NCBI GenBank assembly: GCA_026214975.1
Contig: CM047805.1
Span: 185,939,333-186,003,332 of the forward strand
Reading direction: 5' to 3'
DNA: 64,000 nucleotides
DNA from: Gentiana macrophylla
Taxonomy: Eukaryota > Streptophyta > Magnoliopsida > Gentianales > Gentianaceae
Part shown: piece after piece, positions 33,981-45,087 of the stretch
How the letters are laid out: each line of letters starts with the position of its first letter
How positions within the stretch are numbered: position 1 is the first letter of the stretch
Notes under the pieces: generated by a model
What the model saw: only the letters and a program-made list of their open reading frames with translations
Databases searched by the model: none
What the model was told of the DNA's origin: nothing
Program-made: the position numbers and the translations under genes

Positions 33981-35372
33981 CTAGTTAGTAGAGAACGATC
34001 TTTAACACCAATCAATGTGCTAAAAATAGAACAAAACACCTATCAGATAATCATATCAGAAAAACCCATAACACAAACCGCAATATCAGGGACGGAACCA
34101 GAAATTTGTGGTCGGGTGGGCTAATAGTGTTACAGCCTTTAAACACAAGCTGAATATTACTTAAGTTTGTTAGTTAGTTAGCAAGTTAGTTAGGGTAGTT
34201 TATATCAAGTTGTAACTGCTACTTGATGTATATAAAGCAAGTGGGCAGCTGGATCAAAACTAAAGTTGTTGTATTATTTTTCCGTATTCAAACAAGTTGA
34301 ATATTGACAACTTTTTATGGAAGAGATAGTTTTTAGGAAAACTTGATAATTTCATTGATAGAACAAGTATATATATACAAGTAGTAGAAAACTAACTACT
34401 AAACCACTTCCTAAAATATAGGAAACATGGGATCATGGCTTTAACCAACAACAACTACTCCAGTAATGGGAAATCTTTCAAAAGTGGGAAATAACATGGC
34501 TGACATAGCCTTAGGTAATAAAAATTAATTAATATAATAATTAACATAATCTTCTAACATTCATTCCCTTGATCTGAGCTAACAGTTCAGATTACTTCAC
34601 ACATTCCCAGCTTGTCTCTAAGCTTCAAAAATTAATCCCACTTGAGTCCTTTAGTCATAATATCAGCCAACTGATCTTCACTTCTGCAGTGTAGCAACTC
34701 AATGATCCCTTCCTCACATAGATCCCTTAGAAAGTGATACTTCACATCTATGTGCTTGCTTCTATTGTGTAAGACTGGATTCTTGAACAACTTAATGGTG
34801 GAACTGTTATCACAGTATAGAATGTTTCCATTCTGCTGAACTACTCCCAGAACTTTTAGCATTCTTCTTAACCAAATCAGCTGACATGAGCAGTGTGCTA
34901 CTGCTACAAACTCTGCTTCTGTTGTTGATAAAGTGATTGTTGGTTGCTTCTTTGATGACCAGCTGATAGCACTTGTTCCATACATAAACACTAAACCAGA
35001 AGTACTCTTAATGTCATCAACATCTCCTGCATAATCACTGTTTGAATATCCAGTCAACTGAGCCTTCCCTGTTGAACCATACTTGATGCCAAGATTGATG
35101 GTTCCATTTAGGTATCTTAGGATCCTCGTCACATAGTTTAAGTGATCTGCTGATGGTGACTCCATGTATCTGCTTGCCACACTTACAGCATACATGATGT
35201 CTGGTCTTGTTGCTGTCAAATATAGAAGGCACCCTATCATCTGTTTATATTGGGTTCACCTTACCACATGTCCCTTCCTTGCTGAGTTTCACACCAGTTT
35301 CACGGGGTGTGAGTGTTGGGTTGTTGTCCTTCATTCCAAACCTGCTGAGTATTTCAGTCATATACTTCTTTT

Positions 35373-35554
35373 CACTACAAAAAAAAACACTCTATTGCTA
35401 CAATAGCTTTTGCCACACTCACAAAAAAAGTGTGGCTAATAGCACTTGGTTAGACTCTTTTTCCACGCTCATGTGGCTAAAAGTAAGTATATAGCAACAC
35501 TTTTTTGTTGTGTGGCAAACAATAGTGTAGCAAAAAACTGTTTTTCTTGTAGTG
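35373..35554. mobile_element. CACTA-type MITE in Copia RT
   Basis: It starts CACTACAAAAAAAAAC and ends CTGTTTTTCTTGTAGTG, inverted ends of CACTA type. It is flanked by TTT at 35370-35372 and 35555-35557, the 3-bp duplication expected for that superfamily. Its length is 182 bp. The interior is partly self-complementary (TTGCCACACTCACAA against GTGTGGCAAAC). Confidence 0.9.
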
Positions 35555-36424
35555 TTTGAGAAACATATATCCCTGATTCAGCATGCTTAACCGCAATGCC
35601 TAAGAAAAATTGCATTAGTCCCATGTCTGTAATGCTAAATTTGGTCTTAGTTGCCTCTTTGAACTCTGTTATCATACTGAGTTCACTACTGGTAAAGATA
35701 AGATCATTCACATACAAACAAGCAATCGGAATCCTTCCCTTGCTGTTAACTTTCACATACAAGGTAGGTTCATATGGGCACCTTGTGAAACCTGCATGCC
35801 TTCACAAAATAAATATCAATACAACTGTACCAAGCCCTTGGGGCTTGCTTGAGTCCATATAAGGCTTTGTTAAGCCTATACACTTTGTTTTCTGCTCCAT
35901 TCTTCACATAACCCTGTGGCTGATCCATATATACTTCTTCTTGCAGATATCCATTAAAAATGCTGATTTTACAACCATTTGATGTACTTTCCAATGATTT
36001 TGAGCTGCCAAAGATAACACTAGTCTGATAGTTTCCATCCTTGCTACTGGGGAAAACACTTTATTGTAGTCAATCCATACTCTTGCTTGTATCCTTTGGC
36101 CACTAGTTTGGCTTTGTACTTGCTGACTTTACCATCTTCATTCAACTTTGTCTTGTAGATCCACTTGACACCAATAGTTTTGTGTCCTTTTGGTAGATCT
36201 GTGAGGTTCCAACTCGGATTCCTTTCAATAGCCATGATTTCTTCATCCATAGATTCTTCCATTTGCTGTCTTTTGATGCCTCATCATACGTGAGTGGCTC
36301 ATCACTAGAAAATAAAGCATAATAGGTAGTCTCATCTCCTTTTGGTAAACCTGATACCTCAAAATCTGTCATCCAGCCTGGCCTTTTCTTAGTTTTGTAA
36401 GGTCTCCCTGCTGATCCCTCAGCT

Positions 36425-36520
36425 GCCGTTTCATGAATTGAGTCTGCTGTTTCATGACTTGAGTCTACTGTTTCATGACTTGAGTCTACTGTTTCATGAC
36501 TTGAGTCTGCTGTTTCATGA
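36425..36520 (-). repeat. 21-bp tandem repeat encoding a SHETVDS heptad
   Basis: About five copies of a 21-bp unit with the core CTGTTTCATGACTTGAGTCT. On the minus strand they encode repeats of Ser-His-Glu-Thr-(Val/Ala)-Asp-Ser in the linker ahead of Copia RT. Confidence 0.9.
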
Positions 36521-36540
36521 TTATAATTTGACAAACAATG

Positions 36541-38524
36541 TAACGTATTTAATATATATGTTTCTTGTTGATAAACAATTAACTTTTACAAAGTGTAATA
36601 TTTTGAAGACCAATCATATTTTTTTTTTTGTTTCTTTTAGATCCATATAAAGTTTGAATACTATTTTAAATACTTAAAGAATTTATGAATTACATATATT
36701 ACTTTTTATATAGTTATATTCAGAATTTTTTGGAATCTAATATTTATTTTGATAAATTGGATCTAATTTACATCATAAAATGTTTATAATATATATGTAT
36801 AGGCTTCGATTATTAAAAAAATGTGCATAACGTGTCGTGTATTTAAATTTTGAAACTAACGGTGTTGAAGAGTATCGTGTCATGCGCTATGTTAGGTTCA
36901 TGTCTGTGACTGTGAGATCGCCTGCTTCGAACTATCCTCTCCACGTCTTGCCGGGGGCGGATCCAGTGGAGGAACCAGAAAAAAAAAAATTAAGGGTGGT
37001 CTTTGAATATAAACTATAAAATTAAAAAAATCCGGAAAATAAATATGGGGTGAGTGTTTTGTATATAGACTATAAAAGTAAAAAAATCCGAAAAATATAT
37101 GTTGGTAGTGAGATTTAACTTACAACCTGTAAATTATGAATACTAAAAAAGATTGTTCTTAAACCAAACAGGATATAAAATCTTTTCTTTCGAAAAAGAG
37201 GCACATAACATACTAATATTTTTTTTTTTCAAAATTGGGGAGGGGGCCTTGAGACCAACTCACACATTATGAGTGGTTCACTTCAGTGATCTACTTTAAG
37301 AGTATAAGTCCGCGGACCGTTAAAAATAAAATCTTCTGCGTTTTACCTGAGAAAATATTTTTGACCGTGAAAAAATATATTTATCATCATTAAATATTTA
37401 CTGACCTCACTTGGATAAAATTTCTGGATCCGAAATTGCTTCTTGCATCTACATCACTAACGCCATTACAAAACTCCGAAACTCCATAGCTGTAAGTACG
37501 GCAATGGGATTCTGTGATTCCCTTTTCCCAGTATTATTTTCTGAGGCAGATGGCAAAAGAAAGCATTTTCTTTTCTTGATATCACTCATCATCTTGTCTC
37601 GTGGCAGAAAACGATGAATGGAAGAATTTTTTTGAGAATTTGGTGTGTGGGTTTTTGGGATGGATGGAATTTTTTCAATGGGATTTTTTTTTAATGGAGA
37701 TTTTGGCGGGGAGGGATACTTGGGTTTTGACGAATTTAAATGAGTAAATATTAGCCAACCATGCACAGGCGACAAAAAAAAGAAAAATTTAAATAAAAAA
37801 AAAAATAAAAAAAAAAGAGAATTGAGGGATGTTTTTTATGGGATTTTTTTTTTATTTTTTAAATTGAGATTTTGGCAGGGGAGGGATACTTGGGTTTTGA
37901 CGACTTTATTAGCCAGGGAAAAAAAGGAAAAATAAAAACAAACAAACAAAAAGAAAGAGTGTTTGATCTCATATCTTTTTCTTGATGAAATATTCTTTTG
38001 TTTTTTTTCGTTTTTTTTTTTTAATTTATTTATTTTGTCTTTTTTCTTAGAAGGAAAAAAACCCTCGGTCTTAACCCAATGTCATTATCACCGGACAACG
38101 CAAACAAATTATTACACATCAGACATTTAACATTTTCTTGATATGAATCGACCCACCACCAAACCTAAATAAATTATATTGAAATATTAATTACATACCT
38201 AAGAAATTATTGTTTAAATTTGTATGGATAAAGAAATGATTGCACTATTGGGAAAAAAAAATGACTGTTGTGATAAATTATAATAAAATAGTACGGTGGA
38301 TAAAATAATCGTAAATAAATGTTAAATATATTTTTTAGTTGAGATATTGAATAGATTATCTACGATTTTTATTTATAAAGCAAGAAATGATTTGTGATAA
38401 ATGGATGGATTAAAATAATGGATAAAGAAAGTAGCGGAGTGGCCGGATATGTTTTGATTTATTGCAAACACAACCCTATTTAAATAAATTTAATTATTTA
38501 AAAGGATGATTTTCAACTTATTAG
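36541..38524. other. AT-rich intergenic DNA with short dispersed repeats
   Basis: No gene is supported. A block with GGGGGCGGATCCAGTGGAGG at about 36953-36972 resembles short blocks near 13938 and 34089 and may belong to one old repeat family. About 37010-37060 and 37060-37105 are a tandem duplication (ACTATAAAAGTAAAAAAATCCG). Two related segments around 37690-37735 and 37865-37905 share GGGAGGGATACTTGGGTTTT. The 37449-37775 open frame on minus is low-complexity, with Pro/Lys-rich KPKYPSPPKSPLKKNP, and its reality is doubtful. Confidence 0.5.
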
Positions 38525-38744
38525 GGGTAATAGACACTCAAATCTTATTTAGTTATAAGGGACATTCTAATTTTAAAAGGAAACTTATTTAGTTATAAGG
38601 ACATTCTAATTTTAAGTGGATAAAGAGGAAGAAGGGAAAAAAAAGGAAGAAAGGGAAAAAAAAGAAGCTCTCAAAGGGGAAAAAAAAAAAAAAAAAAAAA
38701 AAACACCACACGTTCTAAGCAGTTTTTTTTTTTTTTTTTTATTT

Positions 38745-39715
38745 TTATTTTATAATTCACCATATGTCTAAACGTCATATATTTTGATCTAAAACTCGGA
38801 TCATCATAATTTTTTCACTAAAATTCATATTTTTCGTCTTCTTTATTCAAAAATCAAATTTTATATTTTTCCGAATACATTTCAAAAATCAATTTTTTTC
38901 TTCATAAAAATCGACGTGGCGTATTGATCACCGTCATACATTGACAACCGACATCCATTAACCACCCCGATGCAATGATCACGCGATTCATTGAATACCA
39001 TGATGTATTGACCGCCGCGATCCATTGACAACTTTGATCGATGGCATCTCATTGTATAAGTCATCAATGTCATCGATCCGACATCAATGCTATCGCGTCG
39101 ACATCAATGCCACCGCGTAAGTCAACAATGCCATCGCGTCGTACATCAATGTCATCGTGATAAGTCATCAATGCCATCGCATAATCAAGAATGTCACTGC
39201 GCATAAGAAAAAAGAAAAAAGGAACGACAAAGAGTTTTATTTTATTTTTATTTTTAAATTCATCATATTTATAAACGCCATATATTTTGATCTAAAACTC
39301 GGATCATCATAATTTTTTCACTAAAATTCATATTTTTCGCCTTCTTTATTCTAAAATCAAATTTGATATTTTTCCGAATAAATTTCATAAATCAATTTTT
39401 TCTTCATAAAAATCTACGTGGCGTATTCATCACCATCATACATTGACCATCTACCCCGATGTATTGACCATCGGGATCCATTAACCACCCCGATGCAATG
39501 ACCGCGCGATTCATTGAATACAATGATGTATTGACCACCGCGATCCATTGACAACCTTGATCGCTGACATCTCATTGTATAAGTCATCAATGTCATTGCA
39601 TCGGACATCAATGTCATCAGATCGACATCAATGTCACTTATCTCGACATCAATGTCACCGCGTAAGTCATCAATGTCACCGCATAATCGGCAATGTCATC
39701 GTGCATAAGCCCGCA
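38745..39715. repeat. Two-copy long tandem repeat (about 490 bp) with minisatellite ends
   Basis: 38745-39210 and 39237-39715 are copies. Both run through CATATATTTTGATCTAAAAC, ACCACCCCGATGCAATGA and CATCTCATTGTATAAGTC, then break into a degenerate short tandem array with the core CATCAATGTCACCGC, spaced about 17-22 bp. Confidence 0.9.
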
Positions 39716-40384
39716 CCACCAAGATGATCATATAGGGCACTCTTGTCAATCTCTTGATGATGGTAACTCTTGCACACATAGTAAAACACACTTTACACTA
39801 ATAGGCCACCCAGATTAACTATCACCAAAGAACTCCAACCAAAAATCCACCAACCATAATTGTTGTAAGCACACCATGATTATCCCCACCATTAACCACA
39901 ATCGATGAGAATATAGTGTGATCACCCACAAATAGCCATATACACAAAAACAAGGTCGAAAGCTATCATGGTCCCGCCTTTTAACAATTGATAGCTCTTT
40001 TTTCATAGTTGCAAGCTCAAAAACCGGCTCCAATATAGAAACCACGCTAGCCAAATGCCATAAAGCACTTATATCAACCTCGCAACCCAAAAACAGACAA
40101 AGACAACCATAAGAGAAAAGAAAAACAACCCCAAACTATGAGTATCCACATCTATTATAAGCGACACTAAACCCAAAAAGACTTAATTGTAAGCCACCAT
40201 GGTGAGTGAAACCCATAAGAAGGTAATAAAAGCCTCTCTAGATCGTGACTTGTCTTTGCGAAAGCAAAAGGGACTATATCATCTATTATAAGCACCCAAA
40301 TACACTTGTCAACTAATTAGTAAAACACAATCTATGAATGCTCAAATGTTTCTCTAGACGTGTTATTGTGTCACTACTTCGCAC

Positions 40385-40590
40385 AACAATGTCATGCGAT
40401 AAGTCATCGATGTCGCTCTTGAGACATCAATGTCATGCGATAATTCATCAATGTCACCGCTTGGACATCAATGTCACCGCGATAAGTCATCAATGTCACC
40501 GCATAAATCATCAATGTCCCCGCATCGACATCAATGTCACCGCGATAAGTCGACAATGTCCCCGCATCGATCATCAATGTCACTCCATCA
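40385..40590. repeat. Minisatellite, core CATCAATGTCACCGC
   Basis: About ten degenerate units of 17-24 bp with alternating tails CGATAAGT and GCATCGA. It is the same core as the arrays at the ends of the two long repeats at 39060-39200 and 39585-39710. Confidence 0.9.
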
Positions 40591-40910
40591 CGTAGCATGT
40601 AAATCGGAAAAATATGATTGTTCTATACTCAAATCAACTACTTCAAACTCGTTAATATCATCAAATTTTGACAAAATTCATTCACATTCATGCCCACTTC
40701 TCTCGTAATTTAGCTTCAAGCAACAAAGTGAAAACAAACATACAACATAAAAATGAAAATTCGGATGATATGCACAAAGACAATTCGGATGCTCATAAGC
40801 GAAATCATAACAAACTTTCCTAACAGCTTTATCCAAATAAAAGGCACAATCGCGCATTTTTCTGCCGCATAATTTAACGGATCTGTAATGAAAACTAAAA
40901 GGAAGGCAAA

Positions 40911-41183
40911 CAAAATCTTGTAAGAATGTCTTGTCTATATCATTTCAATAGTTACATCACCAACTTAATTTATTCCATTCTCTTGTAAGTATGCAATCAC
41001 CATTTGCTTAATTAACCTCTTCGCATTCAATATGCCCCGTGCCATCCAAGTCATAAAGTTTGAAAGAAAAGTGAATTTTATCTTGTAGAAATTTGGATGA
41101 AAAACACTCAATGATTTGACAAAATATATCACCGAAATCGATAACTCCTATATGCTTCATGTCGAAAAGGTTAAATATCCGAT
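40911..41183 (-). pseudogene. Calcineurin-B-like (CBL) Ca2+ sensor, fragment with frame breaks
   Basis: On the minus strand a frame ending near 41018 reads FNLFDMKHIGVIDFGDIF, then SKFLQDKIHFSFKLYDLDGT and GHIECEEV. This matches the EF-hand 2 and 3 region of plant CBL proteins, which bind Ca2+ and activate CIPK kinases. The loop DLDGTGHIECEE keeps the 12-residue EF-hand pattern. A small insertion (AATT) then shifts the frame; KQMVIAYLQENGIN follows in the next frame, then another break before DIDKTF. The N-terminus and the last EF-hand are not found. No intron separates the parts, unlike what I would expect in a CBL gene. It lies within a region bounded by inverted repeats, so capture by a transposon is likely. 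Confidence 0.75.
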
Positions 41184-42194
41184 TTCATGTTCGGGAGCAG
41201 GAGCTGAGCTTGAGATTCTTCCTTCGCTTACAAAGTATGTCTATAATATGACTGGTCCTTTGTATGACACTTGAAAGGTGAAATAACCATTTGATTATAC
41301 CCTAGATAAAAAAGTAAAGAAGTCGACATTTGTATCAATTGCCAAAGGGCATTCACGTGGAGTCCTTCATTTTGGTAAAGAATGACTCCCTAAGTCCCTT
41401 GGTACACAATTAGAAACAAGAAAATAAAGGCCGATATTGGAAGATTAAAGACATGGTTATATTATAAGACGCGAGTTCATAGGAGTACATATCCATCAAT
41501 TATTACTATATATGACAAATAACTACAATTTCAAAAGAATGCTACACAAGAAAAATTGCCAATGGCTCATGCCAATAAGTACTACCAAATCATTATCTAT
41601 TGGATATCAAAGAAATAAGCATTATTGAGTACAAAACTCAGTAACCAATGCCTCAACAATTTGCAATTTGAAGCATTGCTCATCACCGATGATTTCTCAT
41701 ATCCGATTAACTATTACGCGATTCCGATTAAACCTTGTCATCGACGTTCAGCAGATTGAATGAAGATTACATACCGAAGCGGCGGTTGGGAAAGGAGCCG
41801 GGTCCTCTGTTGCTCGCCTCTTGATCCGCTTGAATTGCGCAGAAGAAGATCCCGCCAATGTCCGTGGCAAAGGCCGGATGTGGATTGACGGGAGGTGGAT
41901 GACCAATAAGCGAAGTGGCCGGAAATCGCCTTGTGAGAGTCGAAATCGTAACGGAAACAAAGTGGTGAAAAAAGTTTTACAGTCATACAACTTTTGGTTT
42001 GTGGTATTTGCGAGTAAAGACGGAAAATAGGAAAAGAAAAATTAGATTGTCCTTATAACCGAATAAGTTTTTTGAGTGTCCTAAATGATGATTAAGTCTC
42101 TAGCGACGGCCTTATAACTAATATCCACATTTAAATATAATAGAAAATTAGAAAATGGATACACTTTGGAATAACACATATATATATTTTATAT

Positions 42195-42779
42195 GGGGAA
42201 TGCCAACTCTCATAATTTTTATAGCTTAAATTATTTAGATTTCCAAACATGATGAAGATTTCACTCAAAAAAAAAAAAAAAAAAATTATGCTTTTTGTTT
42301 TGAGACTTTGTTCGATATAATTACATCGTTTTTCTTGAAATTCGATGTCGAAATTAACTCAGTGAATCCCGAAAAGCAGTGAATTTCGACAGCAGGTTTT
42401 TTGAGACTTTGTTCGATATAATTACATCGTTTTTCTTGAAATTCGATGTCGAAATTAACTCAGTGAATTTCGAATAATAGTGAATTTCTGGCAATGATTT
42501 TCGAAATTACGTCGGAATATGGTGGATGTGATCTCAAAATAAATAGTATGAAAAAATTTATAAAAATAAATTGATGAAAGAATTTTCAAATTTAGAGTTC
42601 TAAATTGAAAGATGTAAGAGTTTAAAAAAGATTGATAAGAGAGAAAGTGTTGATTGTTTTATTTTTTTTGTGAAGAAAATGGCGCCAGCATTAAAAAAAA
42701 GGAAAAAAAAAGTAATTTTGTCTTTTACTCTTTTATGCAAAAAATTTGAAATGTTTTTGTCCTTCTCCTCAAATCTCCC
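42195..42779. mobile_element. AT-rich MITE related to family A
   Basis: The right end in reverse complement, GGGAGATTTGAGGAGAAGGA, resembles the end of the family A element at 5898-6281 (GGGAAATTAGGGATAAGGAC). The left end GGGGAATGCCAACTCTCATA is less clear. The interior has the same GAATTTCG/CGAAATT motifs. A 67-bp unit starting TGAGACTTTGTTCGATATAA is duplicated at 42301 and 42402. Confidence 0.45.
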
Positions 42780-42894
42780 TTAAATATATAGTTTTTCTTC
42801 GAACAAATCTAAGTGATGTAGACGAATAATGCGGATGATTTCAATAAACGGAAGTTTGGATTTATTCCAAACACAATCTATATTAAAATGGGCG

Positions 42895-43103
42895 TTGTTA
42901 ATAAGATCACATGCGATTTTCTTTCGGACACCACACTGCAGTGTAATTTGATTTGTAGAGGTGAAATCTGCTTTCAACCTTCTTCAGAGTCGAAATTATG
43001 CGCAAAATTCACTCGAGGTTGAAAACGATTTCAATTCTACAAAGCTCGAATTCGCATTATGCGTGGTGTCCGAAAGAATCGCCATGCGCTGATTAACAGT
43101 GTT
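42895..43103. mobile_element. Short inverted-repeat element upstream of the P450
   Basis: The left arm GTTAATAAGATCACATGCGA then TTTTCTTTCGGACACCAC pairs with the reverse complement of the right arm, GTTAATCAGCGCATGGCGAT then TCTTTCGGACACCACGC. Flanking stretches 42784-42894 and 43108-43195 are themselves related (GGAAGTTTGGAT-TATTCCAAACACA), so it sits inside a local duplication. It is about 209 bp and non-coding. Confidence 0.65.
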
Positions 43104-43415
43104 GTATTAAAATATATAATTTTTCTCAAAACAAATCTAAAACGAATCATGTAAGTGATTTTAATAAATGGAAGTTTGGATTCATTCCAAACACAACCAA
43201 CACACTTTATGTGATGTAAACGATTGATGTAGATGATTTTAAAGCACAGGAAAATGAAAATAAAAACAAAGTGAAATGCATCATAAAGTTGACTAGTAGT
43301 TCCTCTACCTATATAAACTTCTAGTCTCATTTTTTCTTTCTTTCTGTTTTTTTGGAAACTTACATAAGGATCAATCAATATTGGAAGTACATAATTGACA
43401 TTCACAAAATCAAGG

Positions 43416-45087
43416 ATGGATGATGTCAAAGAATACATATTTCCTTTGATGATGTTCCTGATTCCAGGTCTCCTGATCTTGATAATATTTAGAAGAAGGC
43501 TGTCGGGGTCGGGGGCGGTTTCGTGCAGTCGTCCTCCAAGCCCACCTTCTATTCCAATCATAGTCCACCTCCATCTCTTAGCTCCATTACCTCATCAAGC
43601 TCTTCATAAGCTCTCCAACAAGTACGGCTCTTTAATCCGAATCAATCTCGGTTCTGTTCCTTGTGTGGTGGCATCCTCACCTGAAATTGCCAAGGAAATT
43701 CTCAAAACCCATGAAGCATCCTTCTCAAACAGACCCCAATTCATTGCTAATGATTACATAACCTATGGTTCACAGGATTTCGTGTTCGCGCCTTATGGAC
43801 CGTATTGGAAGTTCATTAAAAAGCTATGCATGACTCAACTTCTTAACGGTAGAACATTGGATCTGTTGCTTCCGATTAGGACAGACGAAATTAATAAACT
43901 TGTAGACTTACTATTGAAAAAAGGCGAGGCTACCGAAGAAGTTGATCTTGGAGAAGAGCTTAGCAGGATGAGTAACAATGTGATATCAAGAATGATTTTG
44001 AGCAAAAGATGTAGTGAGAATAACGACGAGGCAAGGGATGTCAGAATGGTGGTCAAAGAAGCAACGGAGCTCACCGGTAAATTCAATTTATCTGATTATA
44101 TATGGTTCTTTAAGAATATGGATTTACAAGGATTCAAGAAGAGGCTTCACAATGCCCGTAAGATATTCGATAAAATGATGGAGGAGATTATTGAAGAACA
44201 TCAAGTGGCTAGAAGAAAGCGTCGTCAAAAGGTGGATGATGATGATGTGAATGATTTGTTGGATATATTGCTTGAAATATATGAAGATGAAAGCTCTGAA
44301 ATCAGATTGACAAAGGAGAACATTAAGGCTTTCATTCTGGTAAGTTCCTCTTATTTAAGTACAAAAAAAGTTTGAGATTAGCTTATTTAATCAAACATCC
44401 ATTAATATCAAAAATACATATAAAACATCAATTTTTGGCAGAACATGTTTATCATTGGAACCGACACTTCAAAGATCGATACTAGAATGGGCATTAGCAG
44501 AGCTAATAAATCATCCAAACATACTTGAAAGTACAAAGAAGAAATCGTGAAAAGGTAGGAAAAGAAAGAATTGTTGCGGAGTCGACATCACTAATCTTCC
44601 CTATTTACAAGCCATTGTGAAAGAAACACTCAGGCTTCATCCACCAGGGCCATTACTTATGCGAGAATCAAGTAAGGATTGCACTATAAGTGGCTATAAT
44701 ATACCTGCAAAGACTCGAGTTTTCGTCAATGTCTGGACAATTGGGAGGGATCCAGATTATTGGGAAAGCCCACTTGAATTCTTTCCGGAAAGATTCATTT
44801 GTGAAGAAGAAGAAGAAAGATGGGAGTGGTAAGAAACATATGGATTTAAGGGGGCAAAATTATCGATTACTTCCATTTGGTAGCGGGCGAAGAGGTGCCC
44901 AGAACTTCATTGGGATTGAATGTAGTTCGCACAACTCTTGCTTGCTTTGATTCAATGCTTTGAATTGAAGGTAAAAAATGAAGATGGAGTCGTTGATATG
45001 GAAGAGGGACCTGGCCTTACCCTTTCCAGGGCTCATCCTCTACTTTGTGTTCCAGTAGCCAGGCATAATCTATTCCTATCAAAGTAG
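43416..45087 (+). pseudogene. Cytochrome P450, CYP93-like, pseudogene
   Basis: Exon 1 (43416-44339, 308 codons) is open. It has an N-terminal membrane anchor (about residues 6-24), the Pro-rich hinge [11 protein letters not shown], and a WKFIKKLC helix-C motif. Exon 2 starts at 44442 (NMFIIGTDTS, the I-helix oxygen-binding motif) and runs to a stop at 45085. It has at least five frame breaks, near 44480, 44533, 44585, 44820 and 44896. Pieces still read well: LEWALAELINHP across frames, [11 protein letters not shown] (the ExxR helix), FFPERFI, and LPFGSGRRG. The heme Cys is out of frame with that motif. The family resemblance is to CYP93, which includes flavone synthase II and related enzymes of flavonoid metabolism in the ER membrane. 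No functional enzyme can come from it. Confidence 0.9.

Larger units (their letters stand above)
34300..36540 (-). pseudogene. Second Copia element, 3' half, broken
   Basis: On the minus strand the remains read in order. First comes the region before RT with a heptad repeat (36534-36142), then the RT start (36262-36044, WIYKTKLNEDG, YKAKLVAKGY). The middle of RT follows (35994-35770, [13 protein letters not shown]), then the YVNDLIF motif region, normally YVDD (35762-35469). A CACTA-type MITE interrupts at 35373-35554, and RNase H ends the pol remnant (35240-34632, LSTTEAEF, QLADIMTKGL). After RNase H an LTR seems to start with TGTTAG at 34559 and run to lower coordinates to about 34300; its end could not be fixed. 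Gag, protease and integrase are absent. The Asp to Asn change in YVDD alone would kill the enzyme. Confidence 0.85.
38525..42085. mobile_element. Putative TIR element carrying a CBL gene piece
   Basis: The left end reads GACACTCAAATCTTATTTAG then TTATAAGGGACATTCTAATT. The right end in reverse complement reads GACACTCAAAAAACTTATTC then GGTTATAAGGACAATCTAAT. These are inverted repeats of about 55 bp some 3.5 kb apart. In the left arm a 40-bp piece is duplicated (38544 and 38584). The interior holds minisatellites (38745-40590), a broken calcineurin-B-like gene (40911-41183, minus) and, near the right end, a GC-richer stretch on minus with a splice-donor-like CGGTATGTAA at about 41777 that could be a 5' UTR exon. 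No transposase and no clear target-site duplication were found, so it is a candidate Pack-MULE only. Confidence 0.55.

Noticed and set aside
37449..37775. 108-codon Pro/Lys-rich open frame on minus
   Set aside because: Driven by A/T-rich simple sequence and a duplicated segment; no domain or splice context.
38882..40598. Several open frames such as MTLMSDAMTLMTYTM
   Set aside because: They are translations of the minisatellite, and the repeat explains them fully.
41738..42030. Open frames on both strands near the right inverted repeat
   Set aside because: Better explained as a captured 5' UTR with a splice donor near 41777; no protein motif seen.
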